The notes under the pieces were generated by a model. The model saw only the letters and a list, made by a program, of their open reading frames with translations, had not been told where the DNA came from and did not search any database. 64,000 nt of DNA from Martensiomyces pterosporus (Eukaryota; Kickxellomycota; Kickxellomycetes; Kickxellales; Kickxellaceae). The stretch spans positions 144,125-208,124 of the forward strand of contig MU603947.1 in assembly GCA_025201845.1 (NCBI GenBank), in the 5' to 3' direction. Below, piece by piece: positions 37,581 through 47,656 of this stretch (position 1 is the first letter of the stretch; every line of letters starts with the position of its first letter). The position numbers and the translations under genes are program-made.

Positions 37581-38451
37581 CTAGTCCTCCTTGCGGTGAA
37601 CAAGGGTAGCAGACGCCTGGCCGGTGGCCAGCAGGACGATGTCGGAGAGAACACAGCGCTCGTGGCGAGAGGCAGCAAAGACCACGGTTTCAGCGATGTC
37701 ATCAGCAGCCAGAGGCTCCATTCCACGGTACACATTATCAGCCTTGCCCTTGTCGCCATGGAACCTTACAACCGAGAACTCTGTCTCGACCATGCCCGGA
37801 TTAATCTCCGTGACCTTGATAGGCACCGAGATTGTCTCTGCACGCAACGACTGCGAGATGGCATGAAGCGCATGCTTCGACGCACAGTAGATGCTGCCAG
37901 CTGGGTAACCCGAAAGGCCAGCAATGGAGCCCATCATAATGACATGGCCCGATCCCCTAGCCTTCATGATCCTGACCACAGCACGCGCGACAAACAGCAG
38001 GCCCTTGACGTTGGTGTCAATGACTGTGTCGATGGCGTCATCGCTGACATCGCTGACGTGGTCGACGCCCATGGCCAGGCCCGCGTTGTTCACAAGGACG
38101 TCGATGCCTGCAAGGTCGCTGGGGATCTCGGAAATAACGCGGTCGACCTCCTCCCTGTGCCGCACATCGAGGGTGGCCGTGTGCACCTTCACGGAGGGCC
38201 ACTGCTTGTGGATCTCGGCTGCCACTTTGTCAAGACGCTCCTGGCGACGAGCCGTGAGGATAACGTTGGCGCCTGCCTCTGCGAAATGGTACGCACAGCT
38301 CTCGCCAATACCCGAGCTGGCCCCGGTGCTATATCAACACACTCGGTAGTGCCTTCGTGGTCAGCTTGCGCATGATAAAGCAATGCAAAGCAGGCAAGTT
38401 GAAATTCAGCGCTTACATTAGAACGTTTTTGCCCTTGAGACGATCAAACAT
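37581..38451 (-). CDS. Ymr226c-type NADP-dependent short-chain dehydrogenase (two exons)
   Basis: Complement of exons 38417-38451 and 37581-38328, with an 88-nt intron (GTAAGC donor, GCTGACC branch-like site, ATAG acceptor) splitting an Ile codon in the first beta strand. The spliced protein is 260 residues: MFDRLKGKNVL, then ITGASSGIGES (NADP loop), NNAG, GSIAGLSGYPAGSIYCASKHA (catalytic Ser and YxxxK) and INPGMVETEFSVVRFHGD. The last motif closely matches yeast Ymr226c, a dehydrogenase of serine and other 3-hydroxy acids. No peroxisomal signal is seen; likely cytosolic. Without the intron the first 45 residues, including the cofactor site, would be lost. Confidence 0.9.
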
Positions 38452-38740
38452 GGCTGCTAGAAGGAACGAAGCGGATAGCAAATAGTGCAGTCTATAGAGG
38501 AGAAAAAGATAGGAGCTGGAGAGGAAAGCGGCGTCTGGGAAAATAGCTGGAAAAACGTTTATTCGATCTGCCTGCTAAAAGCCTCCTGCGGCAGGCACGT
38601 CCCCAATCCGCCAATAATGACAAATAGAGCCCGCATTCTGCTACTTGCACCGCAAGATGGATCGTCCCCCATGAGAAAGAAACAAGACGCTTCGTTGAGA
38701 GCATAAGTGATATGAAAAATAGAAAGAGAAAAGACTGAAC

Positions 38741-40519
38741 CTAGTCTGCACCCTTTTCGTCGCGGTCTAGCGTAATGACGGTGACTGAAATATCATCACG
38801 GAACCTGCGCGAGTGCGGTGGCGGAATGGCAAGCAGGCGCCGAATGATATCATCGCTGCGACGACCCAAGCGGTCCGTTGACAGAGCAGTGCGGATGAGA
38901 TGTGTGGCTGCATTATCGTCCTCGGTCGTCAGCGTGCTTGAGGTCTTTTCGCTGCCCTTGCCCTTGTTGTGCGCCTCGTACCACTGCGCAACGGTGTCAA
39001 TAACCTCTGCATCCGATAGCTGGTCGTAGAGACCGTCGGAGGCCATGACGATGAACTTGTCGTTTTCGCTCAGCTGGTGCTTGACAATCACCGGCCGTGC
39101 TGTCACATACGGCGGCGTGCTGTAGTTTGGCGGCGTGGTGGCGTAGCGGTGGCCACGGGCATACAGGACTGGGAACAGGTCCTGCTGAGTCTCGAGCGAC
39201 CACTTGTATCTGCAATCTCCAAACGCTCTGGTGGGCATCAGTCCGCCGAGCACACGGCCCTTGCGGATAACTGCGGTCTCTCCTGGGTGCTCACGGTTCA
39301 TACGCGCCAGCTCGTTCTTGTTGCTGGCCGTCTGGTCCTCACTAAGCCTCACAGCCTTCCACGTCCCGTTGTCTAACCGAACGCCCAGCAGCGCTCTGCT
39401 ATCACCGGTGTTGCCAACCACGACCTCCTCGGCCTTGGCATCGACCACGGCAACAAGCCCGCAGCTGCCAGAGACCGCTGGTCCAAGCAACTGGTCCATA
39501 CGCATGAGATTCTGCGACTTGCGGAAATCTGCCAGCGCACCGTGCACCAATTCGTAGTCCATGTTGATAAATGTCGCTGTCAGCGCCAACGATGTGTGGT
39601 CCCAGTCAAGTCCGGCCTCCTTTGCCAGCTGCTTAACAGTACCCGCCAGCGGAGTGCCATTGTTGGCACCCTGTGGCGTGGTTGACCTTCTAACGAGCTC
39701 CAGCGACTCGTTGAGCATAGGACCGATGCGCGCAGCAATCTGCTCTGCGCACATGTACCCGGCATGCCCATCAAAGACGCCAAACATGAAGCGCGAAGGC
39801 GCCTGCGCACCAATTCCGTCCTTGGGCACAGCGCCTCTGGGCTGCACTATATCCCAGGCCAAGTAGTCCTCAATCGGGTCATTGGACGAAACCTGGTTTG
39901 TATCAACTCGCAGCCTCAGACCCGTGCCCACTTTTGTGTCTCCATCCAGGCACCACGACTTCTCCTTTGCATGCAAAATCGCATCCACCTCCTCCTCCGT
40001 CAGCAGACCCAAACGCCGTGCTTGCTCACGCCGCTCTTTGACCGACAATCCATCGAGCTTTTTGCGAGCCTCATCGCGCTTCAGCGCTACAGACTGCAGA
40101 GCGGCTTGTGCTTGGGTCTGCGTCGCCGTTGGCACGCCCACTGCCGCATTGCCGCCTGCAGCTGTAGGCGACGACGGCTGCCGGAGGAAGAACGTATAGC
40201 TGGCCACCCCCAGCAGCGTCAAAACACCGCCAATAGCAAATGTCAATGAGCGCTTGTTGCCTGTAGGCTTGGCTTTGGCCGAGTCTGCCGCCTTTGGCGA
40301 GGACGGCCTGGATACGTCACCGCTTCCTCGACTGCTCGCAGCGCCGCCGTCATTCGGAAGCTGCTGTTTGGAAGAGCCTGTGAAACCGCGCCTTTGCTTA
40401 ATGTTGGCCGCTGGCATGTTAAAGGATCTGAATGTAGAGTGCAGAGGGGTCCTGGCGGAGAAGCGAAGCTGCGCTGAAGCTCTCTGCTCCAAGACACGAC
40501 GAACGCGCTGCGAGTACAT
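38741..40519 (-). CDS. PTC5: Mitochondrial PP2C phosphatase, Ptc5/PDP-like
   Basis: A 592-residue PPM-family Ser/Thr phosphatase. The Arg/Ser-rich N-terminus (MYSQRVRRVLEQRASAQLRF) looks like a mitochondrial presequence, followed by one transmembrane helix (about 93-112, FAIGGVLTLLGVASYTFFL). The catalytic domain (about 190-585) has VDTNQVSSNDPIED, the metal-binding FGVFDGHAG near residue 247, GNTGDSRALLGV, ASDGLYD and RDDISVTVI. The DTNQVxSNxPIED entry is typical of pyruvate dehydrogenase phosphatases, and yeast Ptc5 has this layout. It probably activates pyruvate dehydrogenase E1 alpha. Intronless. Divergent from the Faf1-like gene (329 bp). Confidence 0.9.
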   Translation of the reverse strand: MYSQRVRRVLEQRASAQLRFSARTPLHSTFRSFNMPAANIKQRRGFTGSSKQQLPNDGGAASSRGSGDVSRPSSPKAADSAKAKPTGNKRSLTFAIGGVLTLLGVASYTFFLRQPSSPTAAGGNAAVGVPTATQTQAQAALQSVALKRDEARKKLDGLSVKERREQARRLGLLTEEEVDAILHAKEKSWCLDGDTKVGTGLRLRVDTNQVSSNDPIEDYLAWDIVQPRGAVPKDGIGAQAPSRFMFGVFDGHAGYMCAEQIAARIGPMLNESLELVRRSTTPQGANNGTPLAGTVKQLAKEAGLDWDHTSLALTATFINMDYELVHGALADFRKSQNLMRMDQLLGPAVSGSCGLVAVVDAKAEEVVVGNTGDSRALLGVRLDNGTWKAVRLSEDQTASNKNELARMNREHPGETAVIRKGRVLGGLMPTRAFGDCRYKWSLETQQDLFPVLYARGHRYATTPPNYSTPPYVTARPVIVKHQLSENDKFIVMASDGLYDQLSDAEVIDTVAQWYEAHNKGKGSEKTSSTLTTEDDNAATHLIRTALSTDRLGRRSDDIIRRLLAIPPPHSRRFRDDISVTVITLDRDEKGAD

Positions 40520-40848
40520 ACAAGGAAAAGAGAGGGAAAGAGGTGTAATTCCCCTGCAGGCTGGCGTTGTTAAGCTATATCAAGAACCTGTCGGCTACCG
40601 AAACGAAAAAAGGAGTGTAGAAAAGCGTGCTGGCAGCACCTTCCACGAGGTGGAGCTCCACTAGGCCTGCCTGTGCGGGAAATAGGAGCAGGGGCAGCGG
40701 GCAAAAAAAAATATGGCTGCAAGAGCTACTGTGATCAAATCAACGCAAGGCAGGAAAAATAAACCACTCCAAACCGCATGGCTAAAAATCACCTTTCTTC
40801 CCTATTTCTTGCTTTCTATTTTTCACTCTACATTTAGCGGCTTTGACG
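40520..40848. promoter_or_regulatory. Divergent region, PP2C / Faf1-like
   Basis: 329 bp between starts, with an A-run near 40705. No gene seen. Confidence 0.4.
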
Positions 40849-41629
40849 ATGCCCATTGACGCAGGGAAACCTAAGCGGGTGCCAGAGGTGGTGGTCTTTG
40901 ATGGCGGCTCCTCTGCAGCGAACAAGCCCAGCACAACAAAATTCGAATACAAGTCCTTTATGTCATCAAAAATATCCAAAATCAACGCCAAGCCGCCAAA
41001 GCCCAAGACACAAAAGGAGCTGAAGGAGGAAGAGGAAGACAAGCGCAACGACCGCGAGTTGAAGGAGCTCCTGGAAGGCAAGGTGATGATTGAGAGATTG
41101 CACGAGTCGCAGCTAACCGGACAGGAGCGCCACAAGTACAATACGCAGAAACTCGCCAAGCTGGGTATGAAGGTGAAGACCAAGGAAAAGATGCCCGCAA
41201 ACATGTACTTTGCCGTCCAGCGCAACCGCGATGAGCGTGCAAAGAAATCCATCCAGGACGCCAAGGACCGCGGCATCCTCAATGCGTCAATGAAGCGTGA
41301 GCTGGAGCTACTACATACGGGAAAGACCTCTGATGACAACAGCAAGAGGAAACCTAGAGGCGATCGCGGGCTGAAGATTGGGTCTGGCAGATTCAAGGAC
41401 GGCGTTTTGCACATATCCAAGAGCCACTCTACTACATACGGGAAAGACCTCTGATGACAACAGCAAGAGGAAACCTAGAGGCGATCGCGGGCTGAAGATT
41501 GGGTCTGGCAGATTCAAGGACGGCGTTTTGCACATATCCAAGAGCCACATAGCCCGTGTCAATGGGTCATCATCGGGTGGCGGTAGCAAGGGATCGCGAG
41601 TGGGGAAAAAGCACGGCAAGCGGCGCTGA
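40849..41629 (+). pseudogene. Faf1/C1orf131-like ribosome assembly factor, broken by tandem duplication
   Basis: Basic Lys-rich protein starting at the ATG at 40849 (a frame 6 nt further up starts only with TTG). The pattern HESQLTGQERHKYNTQKLAKL, MPANMYFAVQRNRDER and a C-terminal RGLKIGSGRFKDGVLHISK resembles the DUF4602 family, whose human member C1orf131 and yeast Faf1 belong to the small-subunit processome. In the given sequence translation stops at 41454. A perfect 120-bp repeat (41308-41427 and 41429-41548) with one extra T between copies shifts the frame, and the expected basic C-terminus (SSGGGSKGSRVGKKHGKRR) continues in another frame to 41629. With one copy the two halves join. Assembly error or true mutation cannot be separated here. 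Confidence 0.65.
41308..41548 (+). repeat. 120-bp perfect tandem duplication with 1-nt spacer
   Basis: 41308-41427 and 41429-41548 are identical as I read them; the single T at 41428 separates them. The unit itself is 40 codons, so the extra base alone breaks the reading frame. Confidence 0.95.
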
Positions 41630-41820
41630 TCTATAGCTTAAGGTGTTCAATAGCAAATATATGGCTAATTCCTGGGTAGCGCCTTGGTTTGAGCGCCAAC
41701 ATGTATAACTCCATGCAATACATGGCTATTGGAATTAGAAAAGGTTGGAAAGAGCAAGGCTGGTGTTAGAAATATGAGGCATTTCTGCTATGCAGTATGA
41801 AGTGTTCGACTGTTAGATGC

Positions 41821-41866
41821 TAGAAATTGCCAGCATAGCAGTCGAGTTGGCTGGTGCTGAGTTTGG
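41821..41866 (+). repeat. Diverged ~45-bp repeat, copy A
   Basis: Shares AGAAATT, GCATAGCAGT, then GAG and a TTTG(G)CTT end with copy B near 42352-42397, by eye around three quarters identical with small gaps. Confidence 0.4.
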
Positions 41867-42351
41867 CTTGTCGTGCGCTGCAGATCTTGACGGTTCAGGT
41901 ATCAAGGAGTGTTTGTTCTAGGCAATCTTGGCGATTTCTTAATGAATGTGCCTGACTAGAAAGGGGATAAAGAGGCACTCAGTGATACATGGCTGTATCG
42001 CTAGGTCCAAATGAGGTCAAACTGAAAAGAAATGGCCGTCTTAAGAATAAAAATATGAATTCATTGAGAATTGTTTTTCAGCAGGTAATGCCGAGAGGGG
42101 GCTGTATATGCGTTATGGATGTATATGCTCATCTAGCTTGGAGACTCTGGCGTCTCGGGGAAATGTTGTACATCGATGTAAACTGAGGAACTCATACCAA
42201 CCTTTGTACACTGCCCTTGAATAGCACTTCTCATATGACAAAGTGGAAAGCCACAGCATACACAAGTTGGTCATATTGATAGATTGTAACATGTGTGTGT
42301 ACACAGCAACCTGCAGGTCGTAGAAGCACGGATCACAACACAACATATGCC

Positions 42352-42397
42352 AGAAATTAGCCGCATAGCAGTAGAGCTGACTAGAGTTGATTTTGCT
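42352..42397 (+). repeat. Diverged ~45-bp repeat, copy B
   Basis: Counterpart of 41821-41866, in the same orientation, ending about 40 bp upstream of the tRNA gene. Confidence 0.4.
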
Positions 42398-42438
42398 TCC
42401 CCGCCAGAAGTGGCTGATTGAATCCAATCCGGTTGCAT

Positions 42439-42511
42439 GCCCGCTTAGCTCAGTTGGCAGAGCGGCACCCTCGTAAGGTGAAGGTCATTAGTTCGATTCT
42501 GATAGTGGGCA
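42439..42511 (+). tRNA. tRNA-Thr (anticodon CGU)
   Basis: A 73-base cloverleaf: acceptor stem GCCCGCT pairs with AGTGGGC (one G-U), D arm GCTC/GAGC, anticodon loop CTCGTAA with anticodon CGT at 34-36, T arm ATTAG/CTGAT with loop TTCGATT, discriminator A73. Position 27-43 is a G-A mismatch; the other four anticodon pairs form. No intron. G1-C72 and C2-G71 agree with threonine identity. A TTTTT run at 42533-42537 is the likely Pol III stop. Confidence 0.93.
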
Positions 42512-42532
42512 GCTTGCGATGGTTGGATTCCC

Positions 42533-42537
42533 TTTTT
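42533..42537 (+). terminator. Pol III terminator of tRNA-Thr
   Basis: Five consecutive T on the sense strand 22 nt after the tRNA 3' end. Confidence 0.6.
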
Positions 42538-42807
42538 GCCCAACAGCTCTATTTTTCTGCCCCTGAACCAGTGCTCCGCTGCCACTTTGATTGGGTGGCG
42601 TTGTTTACACTGTGGCTTGGCTTGCCTGTTCGCCTGGCTGGCCCTGCATGTATAGCAGTAGCACGCCTTCAGCGTTTGCTCTTGCGTTCGCTTCTTTCTT
42701 ACCGCCCTTGCATTTTTCAATTAGCCATCCTGCATTTCCTGCCACACTTCATTCCGCCCACTTGTACACCACTTCAACGCCAAATACATGCATTTCACGT
42801 TCGTGTG

Positions 42808-45422
42808 ATGAGCAACAGCAGCAGCGGCAACTTTGACAGCCCTTCGAAGAAACCACCAAACACCGATGGCCAGCCATTTTTGTTCTTCCCCGACGACAGC
42901 AATGTCGCAGCAGCCTCACGGGGTGCCAGTGAGCCTGGCGATGTAAGTGCTGTTGATCTACCCTCTGTTTGCTATCTATTCTTTACCAAACATGCAGACG
43001 CACTAACAGCAGCGCTGTATATTGCCGGTTCTCGTTTCACTCAGCCTCTTCCGTATAGCCAAGCCACCTTGCAACGCCGGCACACAATAATCTCAACCAT
43101 GAACAGCCGGCAGTGAATGTATCGGACCTCAGAAAGCGGCGTGACGGGCTGGTAGATGCGCTGAGTAAGAGCGAGAATCAAAATGTCTCCTTCGAGGATT
43201 TGATGAGTGACCTTGAATTGCTGGAGCCCTTTGAAAAGTTCTCGAAGGACACGCCCAGCCTGTTTTCCGCCGCAGCTCACAAAGCCGCGGTTTTCGAGAA
43301 AGATGGCCTGCGCTTCAACGATACCGGCAGGAAACTGCTGACTGGCGAGGCGGCATTCGTGGCGAATTTCAAGAGTTTGTGGAGGGCTATGGATGCGGAG
43401 GATAAGAGCCCCTTAGCAGGCACACTGTCAAAATCGGCTTACCGCCTTGTCGACTGCCAGACTGCGTCCGTTGGCGGGAACAATCTAAAGCTGGGCGTTG
43501 TTTTCTGCGACAGGAAAGTTCCAGACCCAGATTTTTCCTCGGTGCATCTAATCCTCGAAGCTAAGGCATCGTCGTGCTCAGGTGCACTGCCTTCTGAGTA
43601 CCTTGGCCAGATAGCAGATTATGCTCTGCACATTTGGATGGATCAGCCAACTCGTGTCTTTGTACCGATCCTGTTTATGCATGGCCGGCTTCTGGATCTG
43701 TTCGTATTCACCCGCCATTGCTATTACAGAGCCAAGCTAGGCTCAATTTGCCTCGGCGACTTTGATCCACCTCCAGGCGACGTAGAAGATATCCAGGACA
43801 TTCTGAAGAAAGTCTGGTTCCTGCTGGCATTGCCACCACGTCAGTTCGGTCACATCAGCGACAAAGCGCTCAAGCCTGGCTGCATCAAGATATTAGCTGC
43901 AGGTAACGGATCTTCAGATGGTGCTTCGGTTGAGGCTTTGGTCGAGGCAACACAGCCGAAAGACACGCAGGGGATCAGGCTCACCACCCCTGTTAAACGC
44001 CATGTGCGCTTAGTTGGCAGGCTGATACATCTGTACAGATCGGCATACAATGGCAAACAGGTAGTCCTGAAGCTGTCATGGACCCCTACCGATCGTCTTC
44101 CCGAAGGCGCTGTCTACGAGATTCTGCACAGCGCCAATGTCCCGCATATCCCCGAGGTGTACGGGAGCGGGGTTATTAAAAAGGACGTCTTCGGATATCG
44201 ACTCGAATATCTTATTCTCGAAGACTGTGGGGTGCCAATCGCTGAGCATCTGAAGGGCAGGCGCAGAAACGGCGGCCAAACGAATGTGCTGCACGGCAAA
44301 ACCACGAATTTCATTACCCAAGTCTCCTCTTGTCTGGCGTATGCCTACAATGCTGGTGTGCTGCATCGAGACATCTCCACGGGTAACGTCACCGTCAGGG
44401 CTGGTCAGGCGTACGTAATCGACTGGGGCTACGCAAAGATGCTAAAGACGGCGCCCTCTGATGTTATTTCCAGGGCTGCCAGACCATGGGGGTTTGACAA
44501 GGAAACGGTCGCAGAGAATGAAGACCCTCATGGCTCACAGACAGGAACATCGCTCTACATGAGCATACAGGTACTAATGGAGACAGATCAACGGGGCGTC
44601 TTTGATGACATAGAGTCATTCTTCTATGTCATCCTCCACTCTCTTTCGCTATCAGACAATGCGACGAACGAAACGCCACTGGGATTCAGCTTCGCTGGGA
44701 ACAGGCACATGGCGATGCTGCGAGTTGGCTGTTTGGCGTGCACCGAATATTACCTCGGAAACTTTGGCGTCCATGTCTGTTCTCCGGCTCTGCAGGCGGC
44801 TCTTGATGCCATGTGCAGGTTCCTTTTCTTCTCTGGTGCGACATATATCGGCGGCAACTTGCTGGGTGATTTGACATATGAGCGCGTGCCTGATCGCCAG
44901 CTTGCTGAAATCTTTATGGAACCCGGTGCGGTCTGTGCGCTAGTTGGTGGTAGTGGTCCAGGATCACCCAAGCCACACGGGCCAACTCCTGGCTCGCCAA
45001 GCCCTGGATGTGATGGAGTTGCCTCGGTGCCCCAAGTCCCTATCGATGTGGCCGAAAAAGCAAAAGAAGTGGAGCCAGTTGCCGTCAAAGTCGACGCAGG
45101 TGTGGAATCGAGGGAGGAAGAACTGGTTATTGCTATAGACGATGTAGGAACACCAGTCGCTGTTGTTGTGCCGGAGACATCCTCTGGGCCTAAAACCAAA
45201 AGTAGCAGACAAGCAGCTGCTGCCAGAAGGTCAACGAGGCTAGTCGAGCAGCAGAAGAGAGGCCAGAGCACTGCAAGCATTGGTAGTGACCCACCTACCC
45301 CTGAAAGCAAAAAGCCCAAGGGTGCAAGTCCAGCGGCTGCTAAAGGGAAGATAAAGAAATCGACAGGAAAGACACCCATGTTCCGAGCACCTAAAAGAGG
45401 AAAGGAGAACGAACCCAAGTGA
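42808..45422 (+). CDS. FunK1 fungal protein kinase (two exons)
   Basis: Exons 42808-42942 and 43059-45422, 832 residues. Intron 1 (116 nt) starts GTAAGT after GGC GAT and ends CGTATAG before CCA; a CACTAAC branch site lies about 55 nt upstream. An alternative acceptor at 43106 is also in frame. The long second frame has no ATG near its open start, which is why exon 1 is needed. Kinase motifs: VVLKLSW Lys, HRDISTGNV (H481, D483) and IDWGYAK (D500; DWG instead of DFG), then TGTSLYMSIQVL, as in FunK1. The N-terminal domain has a PD-(D/E)xK-like pattern, D (codon 43530), LILEAKAS (E212, K214). The tail is Pro/Ser-rich with Lys-rich, NLS-like stretches. Function in FunK1 proteins is poorly known. 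Confidence 0.88.
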
Positions 45423-45645
45423 CCTAGCCAGCTGCTCTAATCCACTGCTTGTGCTCCTTACTTGAACCCGCCACAGGGGTTATTCTAGTTTCTTGTTTTT
45501 CAGTCAATTTTGCTGGAAATGCATCAGCGCAATCGCCATCACCATCACTGCCTTCCAAGTTTCACATGCAAAATATTCAATATCGATATCTATTTTTGCT
45601 TCTCACTGCGAAGGCTGGCGGTGCCAACTGACAGCTAGGCCTGCT

Positions 45646-46674
45646 TCAGTACTTGATGCGCGGGTGGTTGTCGGTGTGCTCCAAGTCGTCAAACAGACTT
45701 TCTCTCTTGGCGCGGATTCTGTCGCTAAAGTGGTGGTTGGTGTCGCGGTGCAGCGCCTCGTCGGCACGGACAGCGAGCACAACGTCACGTAGCGTTGCGC
45801 TGGCGTCCAGATTCCAATATGCCACGGCAATCTCTGGTGCCTTGACATTTTCAATCCGGCCAGCATCGATCTCGTGGATGAAGTGGGTGTACGACTTGAC
45901 AGCTTCTTCCTCCAAATACCCAACAACACGGTGGGCAGCGCGTGGGCTGACCATGTAGAGGGCGGAGAACACGGCAAAGAACCCGGTCTGGACAGTGGCA
46001 ATGAGCGCACGCTCCCACAACACGGGCTTGCCAACCTCCATCCAGGTCATCAGGTGCATGCGCTCGTTCTCTGCCTCGTGGAGCAAGTGGCCAATCCACC
46101 CGCCGTCGTGGCGCATGCCCTGCAAGGACTTGATGTGGCGGACAAGCGCGCCGACCATGCCAGGAACGGCAGCAACGACCTCGAGCATCACAGAACGGTG
46201 CAGGTACTTGTTGCGGAAGAAGATGTCTGTGGGCTTGCGGGCACTCCTGACTGCCCACAGGGCAATGCGGTCCGCGGTGTTTTCGGGTGCACGGTGCTTG
46301 GTTATGCCAATGTCCAAGTGCTCAAGATCAGCTGTTGACCAGAGCTGGTCCATGATTTCGGCACGGATGGGCTGCGGAGTCATTGGAATTCTGAGCTCTC
46401 TGGGCATAGTGCTCATAAGATCTTCGACAGGAACAGAGCTTGCCTTTGTGTCTGCTGTTGCATCCGTGGAAGTAGTGGATGCGGTTTGGCTGGCCTTGGC
46501 TGCGTTCTCAGCATCCTTTTTGACGATTTTGGCGATGAGTTCTTGCGCACGAAGCGTAGACTTGATGCCGAAGTAGCGTTGTGAGACCAGCAGTGGCCGA
46601 CGTCTTGCGAGGGGTGGTACCCACGGGGATGCTAGGCGGCTGAATGTGCGAGCGAGTGGTGGTGGTGCAGGCAT
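45646..46674 (-). CDS. AOX1: Mitochondrial alternative oxidase
   Basis: Cyanide-insensitive ubiquinol oxidase of the inner mitochondrial membrane, bypassing complexes III and IV. 342 residues with a presequence rich in Arg/Ser/Pro. Four iron-ligand motifs are intact: LEVVAAVPGMV (near 165), NERMHLMTW (near 205), LEEEAVKSYT (near 256) and RADEALHRDTNH (near 307). The six catalytic carboxylate and histidine ligands are therefore present. The WNLDASATLRDVV segment and C-terminus are as in fungal enzymes. Start at the ATG at 46674; intronless. A minus-strand TATAAA at 46781-46776 lies about 105 bp upstream. A cluster of GATA-type sites lies farther upstream (47409-47457). Confidence 0.96.
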   Translation of the reverse strand: MPAPPPLARTFSRLASPWVPPLARRRPLLVSQRYFGIKSTLRAQELIAKIVKKDAENAAKASQTASTTSTDATADTKASSVPVEDLMSTMPRELRIPMTPQPIRAEIMDQLWSTADLEHLDIGITKHRAPENTADRIALWAVRSARKPTDIFFRNKYLHRSVMLEVVAAVPGMVGALVRHIKSLQGMRHDGGWIGHLLHEAENERMHLMTWMEVGKPVLWERALIATVQTGFFAVFSALYMVSPRAAHRVVGYLEEEAVKSYTHFIHEIDAGRIENVKAPEIAVAYWNLDASATLRDVVLAVRADEALHRDTNHHFSDRIRAKRESLFDDLEHTDNHPRIKY

Positions 46675-47656
46675 TGGCAGCTGTTGGAGGTCTGGTGGGT
46701 GTAAGGGGTTTCACAAAGCACAAGGCATCTGGCAATGGGCCAAGAGCGAAAATGCAATGTGCATTTTGTGTTGAATTTATACCTGTGCCCTTTCTAGCAG
46801 CCTGGCGGCCATAGTGGCACCACATACCCGACTAAAGGATATATACTTGTATATTCGCAGTGGCCGTTTGGGCAATGCCGGAGAGGGGAGTTTGGGCGAA
46901 TAGGAGCAGCAGCAGGCCAGGCGCGGTGAAAGCACACGCAACATACACACACAGAGAGGGGAAAAAATCTGCTGTCACTGCTTTATCTCCGCAATCTGGA
47001 TAGGCTGAGGGTGGCAAGGTGGATTCTTGCTGGTTTCCCTGGTATCAGCTACGGGAGTTTTCGGGAGCGGGTATCTAAATGGCTGCTGACATTTGCGTCC
47101 AGTGACAACAGCGAGTATTCAATTGAACATGCAGCTATATCGTGTTTTTTTTTCTTTGCGTCAATAGAGAGCATCCCAGGTTTGTTAGCATGTGGAGCAA
47201 AGCGATGAAAGGAAAATGTTTTTGGCTCGGCAAACGTTTTTATGTGGATCCGGGCAATTATCAGCGAGTCATTTGGCATGTATCCATTTGGAGTCTAGCG
47301 ACAACACTGCACCATGCAAAGGCACGCTGGGCTGCACAATCTCGTCGCTGGTGCTTCTGCATGCCTCGCTTGCTGTCAACTCATGTGCAAATTCCAGGTA
47401 AAGCCGCCCTATCTGTCGAAGATAATCCCTATCAGAGTCAGGGCTGGTTTTTGATAAGGCCTGTTTTTATGAATGAGTACTGAAAGGCAGTCACATCGCC
47501 TGGTGCCTGCTTCTCCTTCATCTGCTCAGACGACATGTGAATGCACTGCGCAGAGATATATATGCTCTATTGCAAATAATGAAGGAAATGCTTGCTGTAG
47601 CCCACCAACACCCACTCATACACTATTATGAAAGCGGCTGTGGGCGCTTATCTGCT
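46675..47656. promoter_or_regulatory. AOX upstream region with GATA-site cluster
   Basis: About 980 bp with no supported gene. Between 47409 and 47457 there are four WGATAR sites (CTATCT, AGATAA, CTATCA, TGATAA, both strands), with further sites near 47259 and 47648. GATA factors of fungi regulate nitrogen, iron and light responses. The link to AOX is inference. Confidence 0.35.
46776..46781 (-). promoter_or_regulatory. TATA box of alternative oxidase gene
   Basis: TATAAA on the minus strand, about 105 bp upstream of the ATG at 46674. Confidence 0.5.

Larger units (their letters stand above)
41630..42438. other. AT-rich intergenic patch upstream of tRNA-Thr
   Basis: About 810 bp, visibly more AT-rich than the rest of the window, with no supported gene. 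It holds two diverged copies of an ~45-bp motif beginning AGAAATT (about 41821-41866 and 42352-42397; GCATAGCAGT core), and TGTTAGA near 41764 and 41813. A decayed mobile-element relic is possible but unproven. Confidence 0.35.

Noticed and set aside
42418..43116. Single-frame 232-codon ORF including the tRNA gene
   Set aside because: Only the part 42808-42942 is coding, as FunK1 exon 1; the rest is tRNA and intron.
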